Of a DNA stretch of 12,555 nucleotides, positions 1-7,720 are shown piece by piece. Below the pieces are notes generated by a model. That model was not told the DNA's origin. It saw only the letters and a program-made list of their open reading frames with translations, and did not search any database. Every line of letters begins with the position of its first letter. Positions within the stretch are counted from its first letter, which is position 1. The translations under genes were made by a program, and so were the position numbers. The stretch spans positions 1 to 12,555 of the forward strand of contig PGXR01000072.1 in NCBI GenBank assembly GCA_002839245.1. Direction: 5' to 3'. The stretch is from Spirochaetae bacterium HGW-Spirochaetae-7 (GTDB taxonomy: Bacteria; Spirochaetota; Spirochaetia; Treponematales; UBA12059).

Positions 1-351
1 ATCCTCGTGGGCACGACCGACGAATCCGGAATCGACGCGGCGGTCATGCTGTTCTCGAAGGCGGTCCTGGACAGGCGGCTCGACGAAGTCAGGAAGCTGT
101 ACGCCTCCTACGCCGAGGCGACCGACAGGATAAACGCTGACCCGGAATCGTACCGCGACTTCCTGGTCGAAAAGGCGGCCTTCCCGGCGGAGGTCAGGGA
201 TGCCTACCGCTTCGTCCGCTACCGCAAGCCGGCCCTGCCCGATTCCTCCCAGATCAAGGCCGCGCTGGCCTGGATGGATGCGCGCAAGCTCCTGTCCAGG
301 CCGCTGTCGGCGGCTGACCTCCTCGACGGCAGGGCCATAGCCGCATGGTAG
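1..351 (+). CDS. ABC transporter substrate-binding protein, C-terminal part (NitT/TauT type)
   Basis: The reading frame is open from base 1 and stops at 349-351, so only the last 116 residues are in the window. The visible part is helical and charged and has no transmembrane segment, as expected for the C-terminal lobe of a periplasmic or lipid-anchored binding protein (stretches such as YASYAEATDRINADPESYRDF and ALAWMDARKLL resemble the C-terminal helices of SsuA/ThiY/NMT1-like proteins). The assignment rests mainly on context: the stop codon overlaps the start of a NitT/TauT-type ATPase by 7 bases, and the matching permease follows. This protein would capture the substrate outside the membrane and deliver it to the permease. 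The ligand cannot be deduced, because the binding-site half lies upstream of the window. No catalytic motif is visible that would suggest another role. Confidence 0.66.
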   Translation: MLVGTTDESGIDAAVMLFSKAVLDRRLDEVRKLYASYAEATDRINADPESYRDFLVEKAAFPAEVRDAYRFVRYRKPALPDSSQIKAALAWMDARKLLSRPLSAADLLDGRAIAAW

Positions 352-1166
352 AGTTGCGCAAGCTCGCGGTGGACTATCCAAGGGGGTCAGGCCGCTCCGC
401 CGACCGCGTGCGGGTACCGGCCGTCGCCGGAGCCGACGCGGTTTTCAATTCCGGCGGCATATCCGCCATCGTCGGTCCGTCGGGTTGCGGCAAGACCAGC
501 CTCGTCCATGCCGTCGCGGGCCTTCTCGTCCCGTCGTCAGGCGAAGCGCTTATAGACGACCGGAAGGTGGCGGGAGTCAGGGCGAAGACGGCGGTGATAT
601 TCCAGGATTACGGCCTCCTTCCGTGGCGTACGGTAGAGGGCAACGCGGAGCTGCCGCTGGCCCTGGCCGGACTCGGACGCGCAGAAAGGCGCAGCCGCGT
701 AGGTCCCCTGCTCGAGGAGCTCGGCCTGGCCGCCTTCAGGGACTTCTACCCCGCTAAGCTGTCCGGAGGCATGAAGCAACGCGTCGCCATAGCCAGGGCC
801 CTGGCCGCCGAGCCGGACCTGCTTTTGATGGACGAGCCCTTTTCAAGCCTCGACGCGCTGACCCGCGAGGCTGCCCAGGAATTCCTCCTCGAGGTGCGGC
901 GCTCGCGGCCGCTGACGATACTCGTCGTCACTCATTCCATTGAAGAAGCCGCCTACCTCGCCGAAACGGTTTTCGTGATGAGCGGCCGCAACCCCGGCAC
1001 CATCCGGGAACGCTTCGACGTACCGGAAAACGCCGCCGCAGCCAGGTTCGCCCCCGGTTCCAGGCGGGATGATTTCCGCGCGACGCCCCGGTACCTGAAG
1101 CTGTGCGCGGCCATCAGGTCGTCGCTGCGCGGCGCAGGCCCGACCGAAGACGGGGCGACATCGTGA
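345..1166 (+). CDS. ABC transporter ATP-binding protein, NitT/TauT (SsuB/TauB-like) family
   Basis: This 273-residue cytoplasmic ATPase should power import through the permease encoded next. All nucleotide-binding motifs are present and in order: Walker A GPSGCGKT (44-51), Q-loop FQDYGLLPW (86-94), signature LSGGMKQR (139-146), Walker B LLLMDEP (159-165), D-loop SSLD (167-170) and the switch histidine in THS (H197). The Q-loop sequence with LLPW is typical of nitrate/sulfonate/taurine/thiamine-precursor importers. The N-terminus is slightly longer than usual between the first strand and Walker A, with a basic insert around residues 13-24. The ATG at 345 overlaps the end of the binding-protein gene and lacks a strong Shine-Dalgarno sequence, which suggests translational coupling. 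The 3' end overlaps the next gene by 4 bases (GTGA). The ATPase role is secure. The transported compound is unknown. Confidence 0.95.
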   Translation: MVELRKLAVDYPRGSGRSADRVRVPAVAGADAVFNSGGISAIVGPSGCGKTSLVHAVAGLLVPSSGEALIDDRKVAGVRAKTAVIFQDYGLLPWRTVEGNAELPLALAGLGRAERRSRVGPLLEELGLAAFRDFYPAKLSGGMKQRVAIARALAAEPDLLLMDEPFSSLDALTREAAQEFLLEVRRSRPLTILVVTHSIEEAAYLAETVFVMSGRNPGTIRERFDVPENAAAARFAPGSRRDDFRATPRYLKLCAAIRSSLRGAGPTEDGATS

Positions 1167-1930
1167 GTCAGCTCGAAGCGGGCCTCCGCAAGGCCGCGGG
1201 TGTGGTTCTGGCCGCCCTGGTACTGGTCGCGCTGTGGGCGCTGGCGGCCGCGGCCCTGTCGAAACCATTCCTGCCGGGGCCCGCGCTCGCCTTGGCAGCC
1301 TTCTGGAGGCTGGCATCCAACGGTACCCTCGGACTCCATGCAGGTGCCAGCGCCAGCCGCGTACTGTGGGCGCTTGCCGTGAGCTTCGTTCCCGCCGCCA
1401 CGCTCGGGCTGGCTGCGGGCCGCTCCCCCAGACTCGACGCCGTCGTTTCACCGCTCGTGTACATCCTTCACCCGCTTCCCAAGGCAGCCTTCCTGCCCAT
1501 CATCCTCCTGGTATTCGGGCTGGGCGAAGCCTCCAAGATATTCCTCGTGGGGCTCATCGTGTTCAGCCAGATCCTGGTGTCAGCACGGGACTCGGCCAGG
1601 CGGGTGCCGCGCCAGCTGATAGATTCGGTCCGCTCCCTTGGCGCGTCAAGGCTGGAACTGGCCGTCCTCGTAGTCGTACCCGCGTCGCTCCCCGACCTCC
1701 TGACATCCCTCCGCGTGAGCCTGGGAACGGCAGTGGCTGTGCTGTTCCTCGCCGAGACGTTCGCGACCGTCACCGGCCTCGGCTACCTGATAGTAGACTC
1801 GTGGTCGCGAGTCGCCTACGCGGAGATGTACGCGGCTATCATCGCCCTGAGCCTCCTGGGCCTTGGCCTGTTCGCTGCGGTCGACGCGGCGGAACGGTTA
1901 TTGTGCCCGTGGCACTCGTACAGAACATGA
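1163..1930 (+). CDS. ABC transporter permease, NitT/TauT (SsuC/TauC-like) family
   Basis: This 255-residue integral membrane protein forms the channel half of the importer. I chose the GTG at 1163, inside a GTGA overlap with the ATPase stop, with GGGG about 7 bases upstream. The in-frame ATG at 1103 would add 20 arginine-rich residues and extend far into the ATPase gene. Hydrophobic segments are visible near residues 11-32, 65-86, 95-117, 120-141 and 215-245, with weaker ones between. The cytoplasmic EAA-type coupling loop that contacts the ATPase is clear: IDSVRSLGASRLELAVLVVV followed by PASLPDLLTSLRV, closely matching the SsuC/ThiX pattern (RSLGAS...PAxLPxxLTxLR). The stretch PLPKAAFLPIILLVFGLGEASKI is also typical of the family. 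Substrate specificity cannot be inferred from the permease. Confidence 0.93.
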   Translation: MSQLEAGLRKAAGVVLAALVLVALWALAAAALSKPFLPGPALALAAFWRLASNGTLGLHAGASASRVLWALAVSFVPAATLGLAAGRSPRLDAVVSPLVYILHPLPKAAFLPIILLVFGLGEASKIFLVGLIVFSQILVSARDSARRVPRQLIDSVRSLGASRLELAVLVVVPASLPDLLTSLRVSLGTAVAVLFLAETFATVTGLGYLIVDSWSRVAYAEMYAAIIALSLLGLGLFAAVDAAERLLCPWHSYRT

Positions 1931-1938
1931 GGTCAAGG

Positions 1939-4107
1939 ATGAATAGGTCGTACAAGGGAAGGACGCTCGAGCTGCTGGCGCCCGCCGGCACCATGGCTAT
2001 ACTCGAAGCCTTGGCGGATTCCGGTACCGACGCCTTCTACGTAGGCGGCAAGAGCCTCAACATGAGGCTCCACCGTCGCGATTTAAATTTTTCAGGCGAC
2101 GAACTCGTCGCCGCGGGCGGGTTGTGCCGGGAAAAGGGGCTCAGGCTCTATGTCACGGTCAACAAGCTGATGGGCGACGACGACCTCGCGGAGGCTCCGG
2201 GCTACCTCGAGTTCCTGGCTCGCGACGTGAGGCCTGACGCGATACTCGTGCAGGACATGGCCATACCCGCCATCGTAGCGCAGCGGAGACTGGGCCTGGC
2301 CATGCACGCCTCGGTCATGATGAACGCCCACGACCTGCCCGGTATCCGCGCGCTGGCCGCCCTGGGCTTTTCCCGCGTCGTCATGTCCCGGGAGTCGAGC
2401 CTGGCCGACTGCATGCGCCTCGGCGAGGCCAGCGGCATGGAGCTTGAATACTTTGCCCACGGCGACCTGTGCGCGACCCACGGCTCGCAGTGCCTGTACT
2501 CGGGCATGCTTTTCGGCCAGTCGAGCAACCGCGGCCTCTGCATGAAGCCGTGCCGCTGGCCGTTCAAGGCGACGATGGGTGGACGGCTATACGGTAGCGG
2601 CTTCCCGCTGGCCGTACGTGACATGTGCCTGTACCTGGACCTCCAGGCCGCCGCCGATTCCGGCATTTCGTCATTCAAGCTGGAAGGCAGGATGCGCAGC
2701 GCCGACTACCTGCGCCCCATCATTTCCGCGTATGCGGGTTCGCTCGACAGGCTCGTCGCCTCAGACGGCGTCGCCTCAGACGGCGTCGCCTCAGCCGGCG
2801 TCGCCTCTGCCGGCAGCGCCAGTTCCGGCGTCTCACGCGCAGGTATCGCGGGGAGCGCGGAATTGCCCGTGGAGACGACGGTGCCCTACGACCCGCGCAT
2901 CGGCTACGAGGCCCTGTTCGCCAACAGGATGCGTGACTTCACCACGGCCTTCGCGTACGGCCGGCCCGGGTCTTCCATGCTCAATAAAAGGTGGGAAGGC
3001 ACCGGAAAATTCTACAGCTCGGGAAAGGTCTTCAGCCATGCGGCCGAGGAACCAGGCGCATCGCCGGCTGATGCCGCTCACATTTCGAAGATCCTGCGTT
3101 CGAGCGCCGTCCGCGCTCGCCCCGGGCAATCCGGCGGCCGGAGCAGGCCCCAACTTGCGGTTCGCGTTGACGGCACGGCGCTTGCCGGGGCCGCTTTCGA
3201 GGCCGGAGCGGACGTCGCGATCATCTCGGGCGAGCCGCTCAGGCCGCTTGCCGGCGCGGCAGGAATCGCTCCCTTCGTTCCAATAGCCGACCTCGAATCC
3301 CTGCGGAAGCGGCATCCGGACAAGATCGTCTGCCTGGCGCTGCCCCGCATGCTCGAGGACGACGACTACCCCGCCTGGGAGCAGACCCTGCGGGAACGGG
3401 CCGGGCTGTTCGACGAGCTGTACGTGACGCAGCTCGGATCCGACGATGCATTTCGTCATCTCGCGCCCAGGCTGTCGGGCGACTCATCGCTCAACATCCT
3501 CAACAAGGCAGCGGCCGCGACGTGGGCAGGCCGAGGCCTGTCGTCTGTCTGCGCCTCGATAGAGGCAGGAGCGGCCGACCTCGTGGCCCTGGTCTCCGGC
3601 AGTCCGGTTCCCGTGGAACTCATCGCCCACGGCAGGCCCACGGCGATGTACATAGGCCTCGACCTGGCCTCCTACGTCGCCAACCTGCCGCCTTCAGACC
3701 CTGCCGGCGCAGTCGACGGCGTCGCGCGCGACCGGGCGCTCGCTTTCGGTACAGACGTCATCGTCCTGATCGACGAACACGGGAGCCCCCACCCCGTCGT
3801 CCGCGATTGCCGCGACAAGTACCACCTCCTGCCGACCAAGGCCATCGCCCTCCTGCCCCTGGCCCCGGCCCTTATTGAACTGGGTGTCGCCCGTTTCAGG
3901 ATCGATTGCGCGCTGTACGACGAGCCGACGATCCGGGCTCTGTGTTCGGGCTGGAGAGCGGCGCTTGACGGAGCGGATCCGGCCAGCCTGGCGATGCCCG
4001 GGGAAATCGAAGGCTCCTGGTTCAGCGGCCTCCGGCCGAGCGGCCTCCGGCCGAGCAGCCTCAAGTCGGGGGTTTCTGGACCAGGCGCGGGGAAGGAACT
4101 TCGATGA
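1939..4107 (+). CDS. U32-family (peptidase U32 / RlhA-UbiU-like) protein, two-domain
   Basis: This 722-residue protein has a complete N-terminal U32 domain: ELLAPAG near the start, then HASVMMNAHD, the family signature around EYFAHGDLC...GSQC...NRGLC, and FKLEGRM. Cysteines 178, 185, 201 and 230 match the spacing of the four ligands that hold a 4Fe-4S cluster in UbiU/UbiV-type members. A second, weaker U32-like half (about residues 410-690) contains SLNILNKAAA, VELIAHG and FRIDCALYDEPT. U32 members include collagenase-like peptidases, but the clustered-cysteine members studied act in RNA or quinone hydroxylation, so a modification role is as likely as proteolysis. The domain order resembles RlhA. 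Two tandem repeats lie in it (residues 273-302 and the C-terminal tail). The ATG at 1939 has GAGG 6 bases upstream; an alternative ATG at 1927 overlaps the permease stop as ATGA but lacks a Shine-Dalgarno sequence. Confidence 0.85.
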   Translation: MNRSYKGRTLELLAPAGTMAILEALADSGTDAFYVGGKSLNMRLHRRDLNFSGDELVAAGGLCREKGLRLYVTVNKLMGDDDLAEAPGYLEFLARDVRPDAILVQDMAIPAIVAQRRLGLAMHASVMMNAHDLPGIRALAALGFSRVVMSRESSLADCMRLGEASGMELEYFAHGDLCATHGSQCLYSGMLFGQSSNRGLCMKPCRWPFKATMGGRLYGSGFPLAVRDMCLYLDLQAAADSGISSFKLEGRMRSADYLRPIISAYAGSLDRLVASDGVASDGVASAGVASAGSASSGVSRAGIAGSAELPVETTVPYDPRIGYEALFANRMRDFTTAFAYGRPGSSMLNKRWEGTGKFYSSGKVFSHAAEEPGASPADAAHISKILRSSAVRARPGQSGGRSRPQLAVRVDGTALAGAAFEAGADVAIISGEPLRPLAGAAGIAPFVPIADLESLRKRHPDKIVCLALPRMLEDDDYPAWEQTLRERAGLFDELYVTQLGSDDAFRHLAPRLSGDSSLNILNKAAAATWAGRGLSSVCASIEAGAADLVALVSGSPVPVELIAHGRPTAMYIGLDLASYVANLPPSDPAGAVDGVARDRALAFGTDVIVLIDEHGSPHPVVRDCRDKYHLLPTKAIALLPLAPALIELGVARFRIDCALYDEPTIRALCSGWRAALDGADPASLAMPGEIEGSWFSGLRPSGLRPSSLKSGVSGPGAGKELR
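2755..2829 (+). repeat. Five-copy 15-bp in-frame tandem repeat inside the U32 gene
   Basis: The unit GTCGCCTCAGACGGC occurs twice exactly (2755-2769, 2770-2784), then with one base change (2785-2799), two changes (2800-2814) and as a diverged copy (2815-2829). It encodes VASDG, VASDG, VASAG, VASAG, SASSG; a further degenerate copy VSRAG follows to 2844. The gradient from identical to diverged copies suggests growth by slippage at the 5' side. The repeat lies just after the conserved helix ending in SAYAGSLDRL, in what looks like a flexible loop of the first U32 domain. Confidence 0.93.
4024..4068 (+). repeat. Three-copy 15-bp in-frame tandem repeat at the 3' end of the U32 gene
   Basis: The unit AGCGGCCTCCGGCCG is present twice exactly (4024-4038 and 4039-4053), followed by a diverged third copy (4054-4068). 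It encodes SGLRP, SGLRP, SSLKS in the last 30 residues of the U32 protein, beyond the conserved fold. The period is the same as in the other repeat of this gene but the sequence is unrelated, so the two arose independently. Confidence 0.9.
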
Positions 4108-5408
4108 AAGACTACAATACGCCACGTGACGCGAGTCCAGACGAGTTGCTGGCGGGGAAGGCCCGCTGGCTCGTTCCCTGTTCGAAGCATTTCTACGAAC
4201 GCCCGCCTCACTTCGTCAGAGGCCTCATGCAATACCTGTGGGACTCCGAGGGCAAGCGCTACCTGGACTTCTTCTCCGGCGTATCGGTCAACAGCTGCGG
4301 CCACTGCAACCCGGCCATCGTCGAAGCCGCCGCGGCCCAGATGGCCAGGCTCCAGCACCTGTCGAGCATCTACCTGACGGCTCCGGCCATGGAACTGGCC
4401 GAGCGGCTCGCCGCCATCATGCCAGGTGGCATTTCCAGGAGTTTCTTCTGCAATTCCGGTTCCGAGGCAAACGAAGGCGCCTTTCTCGCGGCCCGGCTGC
4501 ATACGGGAAATCGCAGGCTCCTGTCAATAGAGGGCGGACTCCACGGGCGCACCTTCCTGGGCATGGCGACCACGGGCATACCGATGTGGCGCACCGACCC
4601 CTTCCTTCCGGCCATCGGCGAACCGGGTCCCGACGCGACCGTCCTGCCCGGGATCTATGACAAGGCCTCCGGCCGGGTCACCGACGAGAACTGCGCCAGG
4701 TCGATCGCCGCCATCGGGCAGGCCATGTCCGCGGGCGACGCCGCCGCAATCATCGTCGAACCGATACAGGGCAACGGCGGCATCGTGCCGCTGCCGGACA
4801 ACTACCTCCTGGAACTACGACGGCTCGCGAGCGCGTCCGGCGTCCTCATGATAGCCGACGAAGTGCAGACGGGCTTCGGCCGCTCGGGATCGATGTTCGC
4901 CGTCGGGCAATCGGGCGTCGAACCGGATATAGTCACGGTCGCCAAGGCCCTGGGAAACGGCACGCCCGTGGCCGCGTACTGCGCGACCGAGGCGGTCGCC
5001 TCCTCGTTCACACGCCCCTCGGCGTCCACCCTCGGCGGGAACCCGGTATCGGCCGCGGCGGCCATCGCCGTTCTCGACTACATCGACGCCGAGGGCCTCG
5101 TCGAACGCGCCGCTGCCCTGGGCGCCAGGCTGGAATCCGGGTTGCGGGAACTGGCTGCCCGACACCCGTGCCTCGCCGATGTCCGCGGCCGCGGGCTGAT
5201 GCTCGGCGCGGAACTCCGCAAGCCAGACGGCTCTCCGGACCCGGAAGGCGCTGACCTCGTACTCGAGTTCGCCAAGGACCGGGGCCTGATCGTCGGCAAG
5301 AACGGCCTGTACCGCAACGTCCTCGCTTTCCAGCCCCCGCTGGTCATCGTGGAGTCCGATGTCGACTTTGCGCTCGGTGTCATCGAGGCCGCGCTTCAGA
5401 CCGTCTAG
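4104..5408 (+). CDS. Class III pyridoxal-phosphate aminotransferase
   Basis: This 434-residue cytoplasmic enzyme should move an amino group between an omega- or alpha-amino compound and a 2-oxo acid using PLP. The length is normal for the AGXT2/GabT/ArgD group. Visible hallmarks are the phosphate-binding NSGSEAN (117-123), the ring-contacting HG (147-148), the EPIQGNGG stretch (219-226), the cofactor aspartate in DEVQTGFGR (252-260), the Schiff-base lysine K281 in TVAKALGNG, and STLGGNP (308-314). The overall pattern (LDFFSGVSVNSCGHCNP, EPIQGNGGI) is closest to alanine-glyoxylate aminotransferase 2-like or beta-alanine-using members, but I cannot fix the substrate. The start overlaps the U32 stop as ATGA, with GGAAGGA 6 bases upstream. 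It is the last gene of the operon, so its substrate may be the imported compound or a product of it; this is inference. Confidence 0.92.
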   Translation: MKDYNTPRDASPDELLAGKARWLVPCSKHFYERPPHFVRGLMQYLWDSEGKRYLDFFSGVSVNSCGHCNPAIVEAAAAQMARLQHLSSIYLTAPAMELAERLAAIMPGGISRSFFCNSGSEANEGAFLAARLHTGNRRLLSIEGGLHGRTFLGMATTGIPMWRTDPFLPAIGEPGPDATVLPGIYDKASGRVTDENCARSIAAIGQAMSAGDAAAIIVEPIQGNGGIVPLPDNYLLELRRLASASGVLMIADEVQTGFGRSGSMFAVGQSGVEPDIVTVAKALGNGTPVAAYCATEAVASSFTRPSASTLGGNPVSAAAAIAVLDYIDAEGLVERAAALGARLESGLRELAARHPCLADVRGRGLMLGAELRKPDGSPDPEGADLVLEFAKDRGLIVGKNGLYRNVLAFQPPLVIVESDVDFALGVIEAALQTV

Positions 5409-5445
5409 CTGGAATTCTGCCTTTGGTCCTCTTGAAGTGCCAGCT

Positions 5446-7572
5446 TCATTCCATCCGGGTCATCGTGGAAATGGTGCGCTGCGTCTCCTCGGATATCTCG
5501 GCGATGGCTTGAATCATGGCCAGTATCCCGGTCACTTCTTCCGCGATCGTCGTATGTATTTCCTTGACCTCGACCGAGACGTCCCGCAGTTCCTCTATGC
5601 CCCTGGTAACCTGAGTGCCTCCCGCCGAGAGTTCGGAGAACGAGTCTATGAGCGCCGACATCTCGTCAGCCATGACGCCGACATCGCGCGATATCACCTT
5701 GATGCCGCCTCCGGTACGTTCCGTCAGTTCGTCAGATTCCTTTATCTGCCCGATTATGGCGCCGAGCGACGTGCTGATCCTCCTTGCGTTGCTGCCAGTC
5801 GCCTCTGCCAGGGCACGTATCTCGGCGGCGACTACGGCGAAGCCGGCACCGGCGTTACCCGCATGGGCGGCCTGGATTGCGGCGTTCATCGCTAGCAGGT
5901 TGGTCTTGTCGGCCACATCGTGGACGACCTTGATCATGTCGCCGACGCCGGACACTCCGGTCGCCGCTGTCCTTATGGCTTCCATCGTCGTCGCCATGTC
6001 GCGTTCGCCGCCTGCCGCGGCATCGGCCAGCTTCGACAACTGGGAGCGCTTGCCCGAGGCGATGGTCGAGGCGTTGCCCATCGTGGCTATCATTTCCTCG
6101 ACCGCGGCCGCGGACTGCTCGATGGCCGAGAACTGGGAGCCTGCCTTGACCTGGAGACGGTCGAGAGCGGCTTTTATCTCGCTGATCTTCCCGACGGCAA
6201 GGCCAATCTCCTCATGGAGGCGTATGGCCGAATTGTCGACCACCCGCTTTTCACGCTCGATGACGCGCTGGCGGTACAAGTGGCAGTTTTCCTTCTTGTT
6301 GAGGCCGTTGAATATGGCCACGGCCATGCCCTCGCACGACTTGTAGCCGCAGGAAGCGCAGTTGAGGTGATCGGTCAGCGTCTCCTTGAGCATGTCTGCG
6401 TAGATCTCCTTGAACTGGGAGTCGGCAAGCACAGCCAGGCTGTGGTTCCTGGAACGGTCGACATAGGTCCTGGCGTACATCCCCGGTTTCCAGAAGCGTC
6501 CGACGACCCTTTCAAGCCGCTTCCTGGCCTTGCGATCCGAGACGGCCCTGCCTCCGTATAGCTTCTTGCCCTCCCCTGCCAGCACTTCGACCGCGCGCTC
6601 TATCTCGTCGGGAGACTTGCCCTGGTTCAGCGTCCCCGGTCCCGCGTTGCAGCCATATTCGCAGTTGAGGCAATCGACCAGCAGCGGGTTGATGCCGCGT
6701 TCGATCGAAGCGGCAAGCGTGTCCAGGTACGGATATATCAGCTCCGGTCCCTCGATCTTGCGCGACCGGGCACCTATGCCCGGCGCGTCGCGCTCCGCCG
6801 TCCGTAGCAGGCCTCCGGGCGACGAGAAAAGCACGGCGCGCTCGGCCGGCGGATTGTCGAAATCGGATTCCGGCTGCAGCGACAGGTCGACCTTCCGGCG
6901 TTCGAGCACATCCTTGAACGAGCGTATCGTGACGTTGTAGTCGCCTATCCCCGTCTCGTCGAACTCCCGCTTCTTGGCGGCGCAGGGTGACACGACCAGG
7001 ACCTTGTGGTCCGCGTATTCCGGGTAGTAGGCGCGCAGCATCTTGACCGTATGAAGCATGGGGCTGTCGGCAGGCGCCAGGTGGCTCAGCAGTTCCGGCC
7101 GGTAGACTTCGATATAGCTGACTATGGCAGGGCAGGGCTGGGATATCACGAGCTTCGGCGAAGCTTTGGTGACGTGGTGCAGGTAGGACTTGATGGTAAG
7201 CTCCGCGCCGAAGCTCACGTCGAAGCAGGCCTTCACTCCCAGATGCTTTAGCCACCCGAGGAAACGCCGGTATTCCCCGGGAAAGCTTGATACGATCGCC
7301 GGTGCCACGATGGCGACCATTTTCTCGCCGCGGCCAAGCGACTCGAAGCAGGACGCCGCGTCGTCGATGATCATCCTGGCCTTCTGCGTACAAGCCTTGA
7401 CGCAGCTGCCGCAGCCGATGCACAGGTCCGCGTTGATGGACACCTTGTCGCCCGAGCCGTCGATGCAGAACTTGACCGGGCAGACGGCGATGCACATATG
7501 GCAATTGACGCATTTTTCCTGGTCGACACCGATGACCGGAACCAGTGAAGTCGATTTGAAACCCTGGACCAT
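5446..7572 (-). CDS. Sensory [FeFe]-hydrogenase fused to a chemotaxis signalling domain (group C2-like)
   Basis: This 708-residue protein has no signal peptide or membrane segment, so it is a soluble receptor. Order: two 4Fe-4S ferredoxin motifs (C21/24/27/31 and C51/54/57/61); an H-domain with L1 SQPCP (144-148), L2 SPCAAKK (195-201) and L3 NCEYGC (303-308); a four-cysteine Fe-S module (C405, C408, C413, C430); and a methyl-accepting domain (about 445-708) with tip NLLAMNAAIQAAHAG near 558-572. C147, C197, C304 and C308 align with the H-cluster ligands and K200 with the conserved lysine. Proline 146 replaces the proton-transfer cysteine, and the GGGQP end of L3 is missing. This matches the H2-sensing class (HydDB group C2, chemotactic) rather than a catalytic hydrogenase. 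There is no CheR-docking pentapeptide at the C-terminus. The start has AGGGGG 5-6 bases upstream. No HydE/F/G maturases are in the window. H2 sensing is inference. Confidence 0.92.
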   Translation of the reverse strand: MVQGFKSTSLVPVIGVDQEKCVNCHMCIAVCPVKFCIDGSGDKVSINADLCIGCGSCVKACTQKARMIIDDAASCFESLGRGEKMVAIVAPAIVSSFPGEYRRFLGWLKHLGVKACFDVSFGAELTIKSYLHHVTKASPKLVISQPCPAIVSYIEVYRPELLSHLAPADSPMLHTVKMLRAYYPEYADHKVLVVSPCAAKKREFDETGIGDYNVTIRSFKDVLERRKVDLSLQPESDFDNPPAERAVLFSSPGGLLRTAERDAPGIGARSRKIEGPELIYPYLDTLAASIERGINPLLVDCLNCEYGCNAGPGTLNQGKSPDEIERAVEVLAGEGKKLYGGRAVSDRKARKRLERVVGRFWKPGMYARTYVDRSRNHSLAVLADSQFKEIYADMLKETLTDHLNCASCGYKSCEGMAVAIFNGLNKKENCHLYRQRVIEREKRVVDNSAIRLHEEIGLAVGKISEIKAALDRLQVKAGSQFSAIEQSAAAVEEMIATMGNASTIASGKRSQLSKLADAAAGGERDMATTMEAIRTAATGVSGVGDMIKVVHDVADKTNLLAMNAAIQAAHAGNAGAGFAVVAAEIRALAEATGSNARRISTSLGAIIGQIKESDELTERTGGGIKVISRDVGVMADEMSALIDSFSELSAGGTQVTRGIEELRDVSVEVKEIHTTIAEEVTGILAMIQAIAEISEETQRTISTMTRME

Positions 7573-7606
7573 TCAATCCCCCTCGACATTTGAAATAATT
7601 GATGGA

Positions 7607-7635
7607 AGCATAGCGCAGTCCAAACCCGTAAACAA
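7607..7635 (-). promoter_or_regulatory. Weak candidate sigma70-type promoter for the hydrogenase-chemoreceptor
   Basis: On the minus strand TTGTTT (7630-7635) is followed after 17 bases by TATGCT (7607-7612), giving a predicted leader of roughly 30 bases before the start at 7572. The spacing is ideal, but only 3 of 6 bases match the -35 consensus and 4 of 6 the -10. No flagellar sigma28 box is seen here. The surrounding 7573-7660 is noticeably A/T-richer than the genes, which supports a promoter in this gap. Confidence 0.35.
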
Positions 7636-7720
7636 CAATATATGTATCAAGGGGTATACAAGGGCGGCCGGGTGAAATCTCTCTTCTGGATAGCCCCGGC
7701 GAAGCGACCAGGCGGAGCCG

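Noticed and set aside
1234..1938. Long N-terminal extension of the U32 frame across the permease gene
   Set aside because: The extension is arginine- and proline-rich shadow sequence of the permease, and the conserved U32 fold begins just after the starts at 1927/1939.
5407..5445. Inverted repeat AGCTGG / CCAGCT between the aminotransferase and hydrogenase-chemoreceptor stop codons, considered as a bidirectional terminator
   Set aside because: The stem is only 6 bp with a 27-base loop and no T run on either side.
7573..7720. Possible precursor peptide gene for the radical SAM enzyme
   Set aside because: No minus-strand frame with a start and ribosome-binding site was found in the gap, and none in 8711-8803.
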